15,660 bases of DNA from an uncultured Holophagales bacterium (GTDB lineage Bacteria; Acidobacteriota; Thermoanaerobaculia; UBA5066): assembly GCA_937927565.1 (NCBI GenBank), contig CALBDV010000051.1, forward strand, positions 1 through 15,660, read 5' to 3'. Below the pieces are notes generated by a model. It did not search any database, was not told the origin of the DNA, and worked only from the letters and a program-made list of their open reading frames with translations. This document shows, in pieces, positions 1-7,776 of the stretch (within the stretch, counting starts at the first letter, position 1; each line of letters starts with the position of its first letter). The position numbers and the translations under genes are program-made.

Positions 1-47
1 ACGTGGCGGTCCACGGCTCCAACCGGTCGCCGAAGCTGCTGAAGTAG
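1..47 (+). CDS. 3' end of an unidentified upstream gene (partial)
   Basis: In the frame starting at base 3 the sequence reads VAVHGSNRSPKLLK and stops at TAG 45-47. The stop lies 11 bp before the porin ATG at 59, so the two genes are almost certainly co-transcribed. Genes for MtrB/PioB-family porins usually sit next to a DmsE/MtrA-like decahaem cytochrome c, so that is the first candidate. No CXXCH haem motif lies in the visible codons, so identity is not established. The other two forward frames do not make a better gene end: frame 1 stops at 40-42, and frame 2 runs through the Shine-Dalgarno of the next gene. Confidence 0.5.
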   Translation, partial: VAVHGSNRSPKLLK

Positions 48-58
48 GAGGGACGGAG

Positions 59-2005
59 ATGAAAACCAACCGATTCCTCCTTGCCGCCCTCCTCCCGCTG
101 CTCGCTCTCGGCGGCGTCGCTGCCGCGCAGGACGTGCCGCTCGACCTCGAGATCGGCTACCGTTTCACCGACGTTTCCGGCAACGAAGAGATGTTCAGGA
201 ACCAGGTCAACGAGCAGGAGGGGTTCCAGATCCGCTCCCTCTCCTTCGGCCTGGGCGACATCCGCGGCACGAACGCCATCGACAATTTCCGGCTCGACAT
301 CGCCGACCTCGGCACCGGCCCCCACGGGATGCTCCGGCTCCAGGCGGGGCGGACCGGCTACTGGAAGCTGAACGCCTCCTACCGGCGCACCGAGCACTAC
401 TCCAACTACCCGACCATCGCCAACCCCTTCCTCGAGCAGGGCGTCCTCGACAGCCAGCATCGCTTCGACCGCAAGCGCGACTCGGTGGACCTCGACCTCG
501 AGATCCTCCCGGGCAAGGCCGTCCGTCCCCTCGTCGGTTTCAGCTACAGCAAGTATTCGGGCCCCGGCCTCGACACGTACGCCGTGGGCCAGGACGAGTT
601 CGTTCTCACGAGCGACCTCGACGACAAGGAGACCGAGTTCCGTGTCGGCCTCGCGTTCGACGCCGGTCCGGTCTCGGGCCAGGTCCTTCAGGGCTGGCGG
701 CAGTACCGCGGCAAGCAGACGCTTGCCCTTTCCCCGGGCGCGGGCGCCGGCAACTCCCCCGGCACGATCCTCGGAGTCCCGGTGAGCCTCTCGTCGCTGA
801 CGCGCACCGGGAACACCGACGTCGACACGCCGGTCACCTCGGCCGTCGTCACCGGCAAGCTCGGCACGGCGGTCCGGCTCACGGGCACCTACGTCCGTGC
901 GGACGCCGAGGGCGAGGACGACCAGTCGGAGAACCTCTCCGGCAGCCTCGTCTCCTACGAGATTCTCCGGTCCTTCAAGACCCTCGCGGAGACGACCGCG
1001 TCCACCTCCGAGGCCCTCTACTGGAGGGGCGGGATCCGCGCCGACCTGCACCTCGCCAAGGGCTTCGACGTCACGGCGGGCTACCACCGCCGGAGCCGCG
1101 AGCTCGACGGCTACTCCCTCGTCAACGACCTCTGGGGCCAGACGACGACGTTCAGCGGCTTCGACCCGAGGGACGTCACGACGATCCTCGAGTCGCGGAC
1201 CCGCATGCAGCGCGTCGAGGACATCTGGGACGTCCGCGCGAGCTTCAAGCTGGCCGGGCCCTTCTCGATCCGCGCCGGCTACACCGAGAATTCCGCCGAC
1301 ATCACCGTCGTGAACGACGCCTCCGAGGTGGTCGTGCCCGGGAATCAGGGCGGCAGCTTCGACCGCAAGGTCCGGACGTTCGACGCGGGGCTCCTCTTCA
1401 AGCACTCCGGCCTGACCCTCGGCGTGGACTACGTCACGCAGAGCGCCGACAACGCGGTCGTCCGGACCGACTTCCTCGATCGCGACCGGCTTCGCCTCCG
1501 CGGCTCCTACGAGCTGGCGAAGTGGCTGCGCATCGGTGCGACGGCTGAAACCATCGACTCCGAGAACGACGATCCGGGCTACGAGTACGACGGCACGTGG
1601 GAAACCTACGCCGGCGACGTCGAGGTCTCTCCCCTGAAATGGCTCCGCTTCCGGTTCGGCGCGGGGCTCTTCGAGGGGGACACGACGATCCCGTACCGGG
1701 TGCCGCAGACCTTCGCCACCGCGACCTCGGCCTACACCGAGAGCGGCAAGTCCTGGGAGGGTGGTCTCACCCTCGACTTCAAGCCCGTCGTCCTGGATGC
1801 ACTCCTCCGCAGCTTCGAGAACGAAGGCAGCTTCCAATATGACCTGGTCCGGGCACGCGTCCGTGCCCAGGTCGACTTCTCGAAGGCCCTCGGCCTTGCC
1901 GCGGAGTGGGACCTCGACGACTACACCGAGGAGGGACGCTCCTACGGGTCGGCGATGGACTACAAGGCCAACCGCTACGGCCTCTACCTCCGCATCCACC
2001 CGTAA
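59..2005 (+). CDS. MtrB/PioB-like outer-membrane beta-barrel protein
   Basis: The product has 648 residues. Residues 1-23 form a clear signal peptide (basic MKTNR, a Leu/Ala core, cleavage after AAA-23). The rest is a run of alternating, aromatic-rich amphipathic strands with acidic turns, typical of a large porin. The early segment GYRFTDVSGNEEMFRNQVN (about 33-51) resembles the opening of MtrB/PioB (TIGR03509-type) barrels, which sheathe a periplasmic decahaem cytochrome and carry electrons across the outer membrane. The length fits the family (about 650-700). A strong AGGAGG (46-51) precedes the ATG, and an intrinsic terminator follows. The whole protein lacks cysteine, so the N-terminal CXXC of Shewanella MtrB is absent. 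The chain ends in YGLYLRIHP rather than the usual terminal Phe. The barrel class is safe; the electron-conduit role is inferred from family resemblance, and a different large porin remains possible. Confidence 0.68.
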   Translation: MKTNRFLLAALLPLLALGGVAAAQDVPLDLEIGYRFTDVSGNEEMFRNQVNEQEGFQIRSLSFGLGDIRGTNAIDNFRLDIADLGTGPHGMLRLQAGRTGYWKLNASYRRTEHYSNYPTIANPFLEQGVLDSQHRFDRKRDSVDLDLEILPGKAVRPLVGFSYSKYSGPGLDTYAVGQDEFVLTSDLDDKETEFRVGLAFDAGPVSGQVLQGWRQYRGKQTLALSPGAGAGNSPGTILGVPVSLSSLTRTGNTDVDTPVTSAVVTGKLGTAVRLTGTYVRADAEGEDDQSENLSGSLVSYEILRSFKTLAETTASTSEALYWRGGIRADLHLAKGFDVTAGYHRRSRELDGYSLVNDLWGQTTTFSGFDPRDVTTILESRTRMQRVEDIWDVRASFKLAGPFSIRAGYTENSADITVVNDASEVVVPGNQGGSFDRKVRTFDAGLLFKHSGLTLGVDYVTQSADNAVVRTDFLDRDRLRLRGSYELAKWLRIGATAETIDSENDDPGYEYDGTWETYAGDVEVSPLKWLRFRFGAGLFEGDTTIPYRVPQTFATATSAYTESGKSWEGGLTLDFKPVVLDALLRSFENEGSFQYDLVRARVRAQVDFSKALGLAAEWDLDDYTEEGRSYGSAMDYKANRYGLYLRIHP

Positions 2006-2031
2006 CGATCCGCCTCTTCCCGGGGCTTTCT

Positions 2032-2063
2032 GCGCCCCCGCCGCAAGGCGGGGGCGCTTTTGT
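2032..2063 (+). terminator. Rho-independent terminator of the porin operon
   Basis: A perfect 11-bp stem, GCGCCCCCGCC (2032-2042) with GGCGGGGGCGC (2047-2057), is closed by a GCAA (GNRA) tetraloop and followed by TTTTGT. It begins 26 bp after the porin stop. On the opposite strand the arm is followed by AGAAAG, not a T run, so it acts on plus-strand transcripts only. Confidence 0.92.
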
Positions 2064-2135
2064 CTGGGTGCCTCTCGATCAGGGCTCGCCCGGCCGGCGC
2101 GGCATCGCGCTGCCGACCAGAGGAGGCAGGCTCCT

Positions 2136-2151
2136 GTCTCGGGACCGAGAC
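2136..2151 (-). other. Short inverted repeat downstream of the glycosyltransferase gene
   Basis: GTCTCGG (2136-2142) and CCGAGAC (2145-2151) are perfect inverted arms 2 nt apart, so the effective hairpin is a 6-bp stem with a GGAC loop. It lies 14 bp beyond the stop of the minus-strand gene 2165-3136. No T tract follows on the minus strand, so it is at most a weak 3' end or RNA-stabilising hairpin. The rest of 2064-2164 shows no gene. Confidence 0.25.
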
Positions 2152-2164
2152 GCGAGGTACGGCG

Positions 2165-3136
2165 CTACAGGGAGCCCGCCGAGGTGCCCCTCGGCTCGAC
2201 GATCTCGTAGCGGGTGAATCGACGGGCCGCGTCGCCGGGTCCGAAGAGAAGCCCGACGGCCTGCCCGACGGCGGGACCCAGCTGGCGCAGGTAGACGTGT
2301 AGGGGGTGACGCCAGAGGAGGCGCGCGAGCGCCGGGTCCCGCTCTTGCAGCCGCTTCCCGTAGAGCCAGAGGTAGTAGGCCGGATAGAGGGGGACGAAGA
2401 GCAGAACGGCCAGCGTCCGCGCGAGGGACCACCCCTCGTGCGCCTTCCTGTAGCCGACCCAGAATCGGTGGAAGTGGTAGTCGGCGACGAGCGGAGCCCG
2501 GAGGGTCGTCTCGTTGATGTGGGCGAGCCGGGCCGCCGGCTCCTGCCAGAGGCGGCCGCCTCTCAGCCGGACTTCGTCCCAGAGGCAGATGTCGGAGAAG
2601 GCGGCGGACTCGAGAGCGTCGCCGAGGCCGACGAGCGCGGCCCGGGAGAAGCTCGTGTGAAAGGGGGGAGCCATCGTCCCCTCGCCACGCCGGAGGGGAG
2701 GGGCGAAGAGGCCGTAGTTCATCACGCCGTTGATGTCGGCCGCTCCGATGCCGGGATTCGCGACGTGCATCTCGGAGGCCACGGCGGCCCAGCCGTCCGC
2801 GTGCGCCCCGAGGACGGCGGCCGCCCAGCCGGGAAGCGCGCGGCTGTGCTCCTCCACGAGGGCGACGACCGCGCCGCGGGCCGCACGGATCGCCGCCACG
2901 CGGGCCTCGGCGAAGCTCGTGTCGGGCGGCATGGGGAGCGTGACGACCGCGGAGTGCTCCGCCCCCGCGACGGGCGGAAGGTCGGTGCGGAGGTCGACGA
3001 GGAGGACCTCCATGCGCGCGACCGTGTCCTGCGCCAGGAGGGACGCAAGGCAACCCGCGGCGCGCTCCCGCAACGGCCCGACGACGACGACGACGGAGAG
3101 GTCCGGGCGAGGGGAGGGTGAAGAGCTCGTCTGCAT
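2165..3136 (-). CDS. Glycosyltransferase family 2-like protein with C-terminal membrane segment
   Basis: The product has 323 residues from ATG 3136. The frame stays open to 3223, but the family core begins right after this Met (DLSVVVVVG, 12-20), so the extra 29 codons are unlikely. The N-terminal half has the GT-A order: the beta-strand/alpha-helix start (12-35), EVLLVDLRTD (43-52), then FAEARVAAIRAARGAVVALVEEH (75-97), where the usual metal-binding DxD is replaced by EEH. An acceptor-side region follows (about 155-235, with the acidic ICLWDE 183-188). A hydrophobic helix near 240-258 suggests membrane anchoring. Such proteins usually transfer sugars from nucleotide-sugars to lipids or polysaccharide; donor and acceptor are unknown. 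No convincing Shine-Dalgarno precedes the ATG. It lies 112 bp behind the exporter permease on the same strand, so it may be read through from that operon or have its own promoter. Confidence 0.75.
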   Translation of the reverse strand: MQTSSSPSPRPDLSVVVVVGPLRERAAGCLASLLAQDTVARMEVLLVDLRTDLPPVAGAEHSAVVTLPMPPDTSFAEARVAAIRAARGAVVALVEEHSRALPGWAAAVLGAHADGWAAVASEMHVANPGIGAADINGVMNYGLFAPPLRRGEGTMAPPFHTSFSRAALVGLGDALESAAFSDICLWDEVRLRGGRLWQEPAARLAHINETTLRAPLVADYHFHRFWVGYRKAHEGWSLARTLAVLLFVPLYPAYYLWLYGKRLQERDPALARLLWRHPLHVYLRQLGPAVGQAVGLLFGPGDAARRFTRYEIVEPRGTSAGSL

Positions 3137-3201
3137 GGCCGGGTTCCCGTCGCCGCGGGAAATGTCGATGGTATCGCGAGGAGGAGATCGGCCCAGGACG
3201 C

Positions 3202-3239
3202 CGGGCGACGCTGTCCCGCCCACAGCTCGACGCCGCCCG
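3202..3239 (-). other. Large potential hairpin between permease 2 and the glycosyltransferase gene
   Basis: Read on the minus strand, CGGGCGGCG (3239-3231) pairs with CGTCGCCCG (3210-3202), nine pairs including one G-T wobble. Inside it CTGT (3225-3222) pairs with ACAG (3214-3211) around a GGGCGGG loop, leaving a 5-nt TCGAG bulge on one side. It starts 9 bp after the permease stop. No T run follows, so it is not a standard intrinsic terminator. It could slow or partly end transcription, protect the upstream message, or be a chance fold in GC-rich DNA. Confidence 0.4.
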
Positions 3240-3248
3240 GGCCCGTCC

Positions 3249-4550
3249 TTACCTCATCGCCTCCATCGGCGAGAGCTTCGCCGCCCTCAGGGCCGGGTAG
3301 AGGCCGAAAACGAGGGCCAGCCCGAGTGCGACGCCCCACGCGGAGACGAGGCCGAGCGGGTTCACCACCAGGCCCCACGGGAAGAAGTGGGAGAGCTTCT
3401 GGCAGAGGAAGGCTCCCCCCACCGTTCCGAGGAGCGCCCCGAGCGAGGCGAGGACGAGCGCCTCGAGGAGGAACTGGAAGAGGATCTCCGCGTCGGAGGC
3501 GCCCATCGCCTTGCGGAGGCCGATCTCGTAGCGGCGCGACGAGTAGGAGATCAGCATCACCGACAGGACGCCGACGCCGCCCACGAGCAGGACCGTCCCG
3601 GCGAGTGACGTGACGACGACCTTCCAGGAGCGCATCTCTTCCATGAACTGCGCGTAGCCTTTCGCCGCCTCGGCGTCGAGGTCCTTGATCTCGGTGTCCT
3701 CGATCCCGTGGTGCGCCTGGCGCGCGCGGGAGAGGAGGGCCGAGCTGACCTCTTCCAGATCGGTCTTCGCCTTGAGCTTGACGGCCAGGTGGGTCAACGT
3801 CCGGTTCGCGTCGATGCGGACGACGTACGTCTCGAGCGGGACCATCAGGCCGTTGGCGTCGTAGTAGAGCTCCTCGCTGAAGACCATGAGCGGCGCCGTC
3901 ACGCCGACGATCCGCCAGGGGACCCCTTCGATGACGACGTCCCGTCCCACGGGGTCGGCGCCGCCGAAGAGCTTCGACGCGAGCGTGGCGCCGACGACGG
4001 CGACGGTGCTCCGGCGCCGGGCGTCGTCGGCCGTCAGCCCCCTTCCGAGGGCGACGGGGCGGTTCATGAAGACGGCGTAGTCGGGGGTCACCCCGGTGAC
4101 CCACGCGCGCTCCGTCCCACCCGCGACGCGGACAGCGGTGCGCTTCGTGGCGCGCGGAAGGAACGCCGTGACCTTCGGGTGAGGCACGGTGAGGCGGGGG
4201 AGGTCGTCGAAACGCAGTCCCGGCGACATCGCGAAACGCTTCTGGTCCTCGGTCGTCTTCGGGTCGCGCGCCTGCAGGACGGCGGTGCCGTCCCAGGCCA
4301 GGCCCGCGAAACCGGTCTGGACCTTGTCCACGACGCCGTCGATGACGGACGTCAGGACGACGAGCGCGAAGACGCCGAGCATCAGGAGCGTCAGCGTGAG
4401 GACCGAGCGGAGCTTGTGCGCCCAGAGCTCGAGGAAGCCGCCCCTGACGACCTCGACGACGAGAGCGAGACGGGCCGGTACCGAGTCGCGCCGGTCCCGG
4501 CGCGTGGCCGTGGAGGCGAGCGGGAGGGCCGCGGCGACGGTGCTACTCAT
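3249..4550 (-). CDS. ABC transporter permease 2 (MacB/FtsX-type)
   Basis: The product has 433 residues with the MacB_PCD plus FtsX layout: TM1 at about 48-70, a large periplasmic domain at about 71-305, then TM2 310-335, TM3 360-383 and TM4 398-420. The coupling-helix motif SSRRYEIGLRKAMGAS (337-352) and the end LYPALRAAKLSPMEAMR are hallmarks of this permease class, which moves substrates from the inner membrane or periplasm by mechanotransmission (MacB, LolCE). Its ATG (4550) overlaps the last 8 bp of the preceding permease gene, so translation is coupled. It differs clearly in sequence from permease 1, so the pair probably forms a heterodimer. About 25 polar residues precede the usual N-terminus. 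The substrate (macrolide, peptide, lipid or lipoprotein) cannot be told from sequence. Confidence 0.9.
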   Translation of the reverse strand: MSSTVAAALPLASTATRRDRRDSVPARLALVVEVVRGGFLELWAHKLRSVLTLTLLMLGVFALVVLTSVIDGVVDKVQTGFAGLAWDGTAVLQARDPKTTEDQKRFAMSPGLRFDDLPRLTVPHPKVTAFLPRATKRTAVRVAGGTERAWVTGVTPDYAVFMNRPVALGRGLTADDARRRSTVAVVGATLASKLFGGADPVGRDVVIEGVPWRIVGVTAPLMVFSEELYYDANGLMVPLETYVVRIDANRTLTHLAVKLKAKTDLEEVSSALLSRARQAHHGIEDTEIKDLDAEAAKGYAQFMEEMRSWKVVVTSLAGTVLLVGGVGVLSVMLISYSSRRYEIGLRKAMGASDAEILFQFLLEALVLASLGALLGTVGGAFLCQKLSHFFPWGLVVNPLGLVSAWGVALGLALVFGLYPALRAAKLSPMEAMR

Positions 4551-5793
4551 ACCTGAGCGCCTCCATGGGGGAGAGGCGGGAGGCCTTCCAGGCGGGGAAG
4601 AGGGCGAAGACGACGCCGAAGGCGCTCGCGACGAAGAACGCCGCGAAGAAGCTCCCGGGCGCGAGGAAGAGGGGGATGTCGAGGAAGACGCAGATTCCCT
4701 TGGAGAAGCCGACGCCGAGAACGAGGCCGGCGAGGCTTCCGAGAGACGTCAGCAGGACGGCCTCGGTCATGAACGCCTTGAAGACCTCGAGGCCGGAGGC
4801 GCCGATCGCCATCCTCACCCCGACCTCCCGCACCCGCTCGCTCAGGCTCGCGAGCTGGATGTTGACGTTCACCATGCCGCCGCCCACGAGCGAGAGGATC
4901 CCGGAGAGCATGAAGATCAGGTTGTAGACCTGCCCCTGGCTCTGCCGTTTCCTCATGCGCGCCGCGATGTCGTCGATCCTCACGTCGTCCTGCTGCCGGT
5001 GGTTCGCCTTCAGGAGCGAGGCGAGGTCGCGCGCGAAGCCCTCCATCAGGTTCAGCTCGGGGATCTTGAACGTCATCCGGTCGACGCGCTCGTAGCGGTC
5101 TCCCTGCATCCGCGCGGCCACGAGCGCCGACGGGACTGCGACGATCCTGTTGCGCCACGCCATGGCGTTCGGCTCGCCGTCCCTCCAGCGGAAGACGAGC
5201 TCGCGGAAGACGCCGACGACGACGACGGGGAAGTCGCCGAGGCGCATCGTCTGGCCGACGGCGTCCCCCGAGGGGAAGAAGACGGAGGCCGCCTCGGCGC
5301 CGAGGAGGCAGACGGGGGCGCCGCTCGCGAGCTCCGTCATGGAGAAGGCGCGTCCCTGCTCGACCTCGTACCCGTTCAGCGGGAGGAAGTCGCCACCGAT
5401 TCCGCTCACCTGGCGTTCCTGGTCGGCGTACGGCGAGCGCAGGCGCGCGCGGGCGAAACGCTGGACGCTCGTGGCGTGGACGGCCTTGCCGTTCAGGGCC
5501 TCGCCATCGGCGGCGTCGGCGTTTCTGAGGCCGAGGTTCGCACGCTGGAGCGCCGTGACGCTGCCGTCGCGCATCGCGGCCGCCGGCTGCACGTTCAGCC
5601 GCTCGATGCCTCCGAGCTTCCTCCACCGCTCGTCGGAGCGGCGCTGGTTGCTGTCGGAGATCGAGAACCCGCCGAGGACCGAGGCGACGCCGACCATGAC
5701 GCCCAGCGCCTGGAGCGCGGAACGTCCGAGGTTCTCCCGGATCTCGAGCCAGGCCTCGGCGACCCGCTGGCGGAAGGCGCCGGAGAAACGCAC
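4543..5793 (-). CDS. ABC transporter permease 1 (MacB/FtsX-type)
   Basis: The product has 416 residues from a GTG start at 5793, one base after the ATPase stop. TM1 is at about 25-45, the periplasmic MacB_PCD-like domain at about 46-285, then TM2 289-312, TM3 344-368 and TM4 380-400. The motif SERVREVGVRMAIGAS (318-333) and the tail FPAWKASRLSPMEALRYE are typical of FtsX-type permeases. Unlike MacB itself, no ATPase domain is fused; the nucleotide-binding chain is the separate upstream gene. With permease 2 it would form the membrane part of an adaptor-linked exporter. Confidence 0.9.
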   Translation of the reverse strand: MRFSGAFRQRVAEAWLEIRENLGRSALQALGVMVGVASVLGGFSISDSNQRRSDERWRKLGGIERLNVQPAAAMRDGSVTALQRANLGLRNADAADGEALNGKAVHATSVQRFARARLRSPYADQERQVSGIGGDFLPLNGYEVEQGRAFSMTELASGAPVCLLGAEAASVFFPSGDAVGQTMRLGDFPVVVVGVFRELVFRWRDGEPNAMAWRNRIVAVPSALVAARMQGDRYERVDRMTFKIPELNLMEGFARDLASLLKANHRQQDDVRIDDIAARMRKRQSQGQVYNLIFMLSGILSLVGGGMVNVNIQLASLSERVREVGVRMAIGASGLEVFKAFMTEAVLLTSLGSLAGLVLGVGFSKGICVFLDIPLFLAPGSFFAAFFVASAFGVVFALFPAWKASRLSPMEALRYE

Positions 5794-5794
5794 G

Positions 5795-6484
5795 TCACGC
5801 CGCCTTCGCCTCTGCGAGGCGGACCAGGCCGTCGTAGAGCTCGACCCGGCGTTCGGCGAGGGCTGCGATGGCCGGGTCGTGCGTGACGAGGACCACGGTG
5901 TGGCCCTGCCGGTGCAGCTCCTGGAAGAGGCCGAGCACCTCGGCCCCCGTCTTCGAGTCGAGCGCGCCCGTCGGTTCGTCGGCGAGAAGGAGCGCCGGCC
6001 CGTTCGCCAGGGCCCGCGCGATGGCGACCCGCTGCCGCTGGCCGCCCGAGAGCTCCGCGGGAAGGCGGCTGGCCTTCTCGGGGATTCCGACCTTCTCCAG
6101 GAGGGCGAGCGAACGCTCCCGCCGCTCGCGGCCTCCGATGCCGGCGTAGAGCATCGGCAGCTCGACGTTGCGGGCGACGGTCGATTTCGGAAGGAGGTTG
6201 TAGGTCTGGAAGACGAAGCCGACCTTCTCGTTGCGGATGCGGGCCAGCGCGCTTCCCGTCAGCCCTTCGACGCTCTGGCCGTCGAGGGAGTAGGCCCCGG
6301 CGGTGGGGGAATCGAGGCAGCCGAGAATCGCCATGAGCGTGGACTTGCCCGAGCCGGAGGGCCCGACGAGCGCGACGAACTCGCCCCGGGCGACCTCCAG
6401 GTCGATCCCCCGGAGGGCGTGGACGGCGTTCCCGTTCACCCCGAAGACCTTCGTGAGGCCGCGGGTCTCGATGACGGCGCTCAT
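5795..6484 (-). CDS. ABC transporter ATP-binding protein (MacB/LolD family)
   Basis: The product has 229 residues, the usual size for LolD/MacB-type ATPases. All ATPase motifs are present: Walker A GPSGSGKST (41-49), Q-loop Gln93 in VFQTYNLLP, signature LSGGQ (145-149), Walker B LLLADEP with catalytic Glu170, D-loop ALD, and H-loop His202 in THDP. The start is ATG 6484 (MSAVIETRGLTKVF), where family similarity begins and which lies 2 bp after the adaptor stop. The same frame is open far upstream, but that stretch is antisense-like sequence inside the adaptor gene. It should power the two downstream permeases from the cytoplasm. Confidence 0.95.
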   Translation of the reverse strand: MSAVIETRGLTKVFGVNGNAVHALRGIDLEVARGEFVALVGPSGSGKSTLMAILGCLDSPTAGAYSLDGQSVEGLTGSALARIRNEKVGFVFQTYNLLPKSTVARNVELPMLYAGIGGRERRERSLALLEKVGIPEKASRLPAELSGGQRQRVAIARALANGPALLLADEPTGALDSKTGAEVLGLFQELHRQGHTVVLVTHDPAIAALAERRVELYDGLVRLAEAKAA

Positions 6485-6486
6485 GC

Positions 6487-7707
6487 TCAGTTGTCCTCGT
6501 CCTTCTCGACCTTCTTGCGGGTCGGATCCTCGAGGCAGACCTTGTCGCCGGTGGCGAGCCCCGCAAGGACCTCCACGCGCTCGAGCGTGGCGATCCCGGC
6601 CTTGACGGGCACCGGGTTGAAGTAGTCCTTCCAGTTCTCCGAGAGCCAGACGAACTTGGCGCGGCCTCCGAGCCCTTCCTTCGCCTTTGCGATGGCCTTC
6701 GCATCGAGGTCCTTCTTCAGGACGTAGGCCACCGTGGCGCCTTCGCGCTTCTGCAGCGCCTCGAGCGGCAGGGAGAGCGCCTTCGTCCGCTTGTCGCCCA
6801 GGATCTCGACGTTCGCGCTCATCCCGGTCCGGAAGGAGTCGCCCAGCTCGTCGAGAGCGACCTCGATCTCGAACACCTTGATCTTCTCGACGAGCGTGGC
6901 GGCCGGTGCGACGAACCGGACCTTTCCATTGAAGATCCTCTGCGGGTAGGCGTCGAGCGTGATCCTCACCGGCTGCCCCACCGAGACCTTCGCGATGTCG
7001 ACCTCGTTGAGGTTCACCTTCACGATGAGCGACTTCAGGTCGGCCACGGTGAAGAGGACGGTCCCCGCGTTGAACGAGGAGACGCCGGAGGTGACCGTCT
7101 CGCCCAGCTCGACCCCCTTCTTGATGACGACGCCCGACATCGGGCTCGTGACCCGGGCCACCTGCGAGGCGCCGGCGGAGGAGATCGGAATGCCGTGGTC
7201 CTCGACGATCCGGTAACGCGCCCGTGCCGCGCGGAGAGACTCGGCCGCGACGTCCTTGCGGGCGACGAAGTCCTTGAGCGTCTCGTGGCCGACGAGGCCG
7301 GCATCCCAGAGCGCCTGCTGGGCGCGCAGCTGGCGCTCGGCGTCCTTCAGGCCGAGCTCGGCCTGGGTGAGCCCCGCGGAGACTTCGGAGAGCGACTGGG
7401 CCTGGGTGACGTCGGGCTCCACTTCGGCCAGAACGTCGCCCGCCTTGACCACCGCTCCGTCCCGCACGTTCAGGCGGACGACCCGGCCGGAGACGACCGA
7501 CTTCACCTCGACCTTCGTCACCGGGTCGACGACACCCACCTCCCGCACGCTCACCTGCAGGTCCTCGGCGGTGACGGTCCCGAGCCGGAACGGGAGGCTG
7601 TCGGCCGCGGCGGAGGGTTTCTCCTTGCCGTTGCGCGAGGCGAGAACGACGCCGGCGCCGACGAGGACGATTCCGAGGGCCGAGGCGAGGATCCACTTCT
7701 TCTTCAT
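6487..7707 (-). CDS. Periplasmic adaptor (HlyD/MacA-type membrane fusion protein)
   Basis: The product has 406 residues. An N-terminal membrane helix (5-24) anchors it in the inner membrane. Domains in order: first lipoyl half with VSGRVVRLNVRDGAVVKAGDVL (72-93), alpha-helical hairpin (about 100-170, rich in Ala, Glu, Arg), second lipoyl half TSPMSGVVIKKGVELGETV (187-205), beta-barrel with GQPVRITLDAYP (244-255), and membrane-proximal domain (about 305-395). It would bridge the ABC permeases to an outer-membrane TolC-like channel, which is not encoded here. I chose ATG 7707 because GGAG sits 8 nt upstream; a GTG at 7716 would add three residues but overlaps that Shine-Dalgarno. It is the first gene of the minus-strand operon and is transcribed away from the sensor-kinase gene. 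Confidence 0.92.
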   Translation of the reverse strand: MKKKWILASALGIVLVGAGVVLASRNGKEKPSAAADSLPFRLGTVTAEDLQVSVREVGVVDPVTKVEVKSVVSGRVVRLNVRDGAVVKAGDVLAEVEPDVTQAQSLSEVSAGLTQAELGLKDAERQLRAQQALWDAGLVGHETLKDFVARKDVAAESLRAARARYRIVEDHGIPISSAGASQVARVTSPMSGVVIKKGVELGETVTSGVSSFNAGTVLFTVADLKSLIVKVNLNEVDIAKVSVGQPVRITLDAYPQRIFNGKVRFVAPAATLVEKIKVFEIEVALDELGDSFRTGMSANVEILGDKRTKALSLPLEALQKREGATVAYVLKKDLDAKAIAKAKEGLGGRAKFVWLSENWKDYFNPVPVKAGIATLERVEVLAGLATGDKVCLEDPTRKKVEKDEDN

Positions 7708-7776
7708 GGCGCGCACTCCATAACTGTCGAGCCCTTGGACGGGCGCGTGTCCCTTCGATCGGGGGTAGTCCGGCGA

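Noticed and set aside
2093..2135. Small inverted repeats GCGCG/CGCGC and AGGAG/CTCCT in the gap after the porin terminator
   Set aside because: Arms of 5 bp are expected by chance at this GC content, and neither is followed by a T run.
3137..3223. Longer glycosyltransferase product starting at ATG 3223
   Set aside because: The extra residues are not family-like, and they would translate through the hairpin region. The GT-A core starts right after the Met at 3136.
7704..7721. Five-codon leader ORF (ATG GAG TGC GCG CCA TGA) overlapping the adaptor start as ATGA
   Set aside because: It has no clear Shine-Dalgarno, and its GAG codon coincides with the ribosome site of the adaptor gene. A regulatory leader peptide is conceivable but unsupported.
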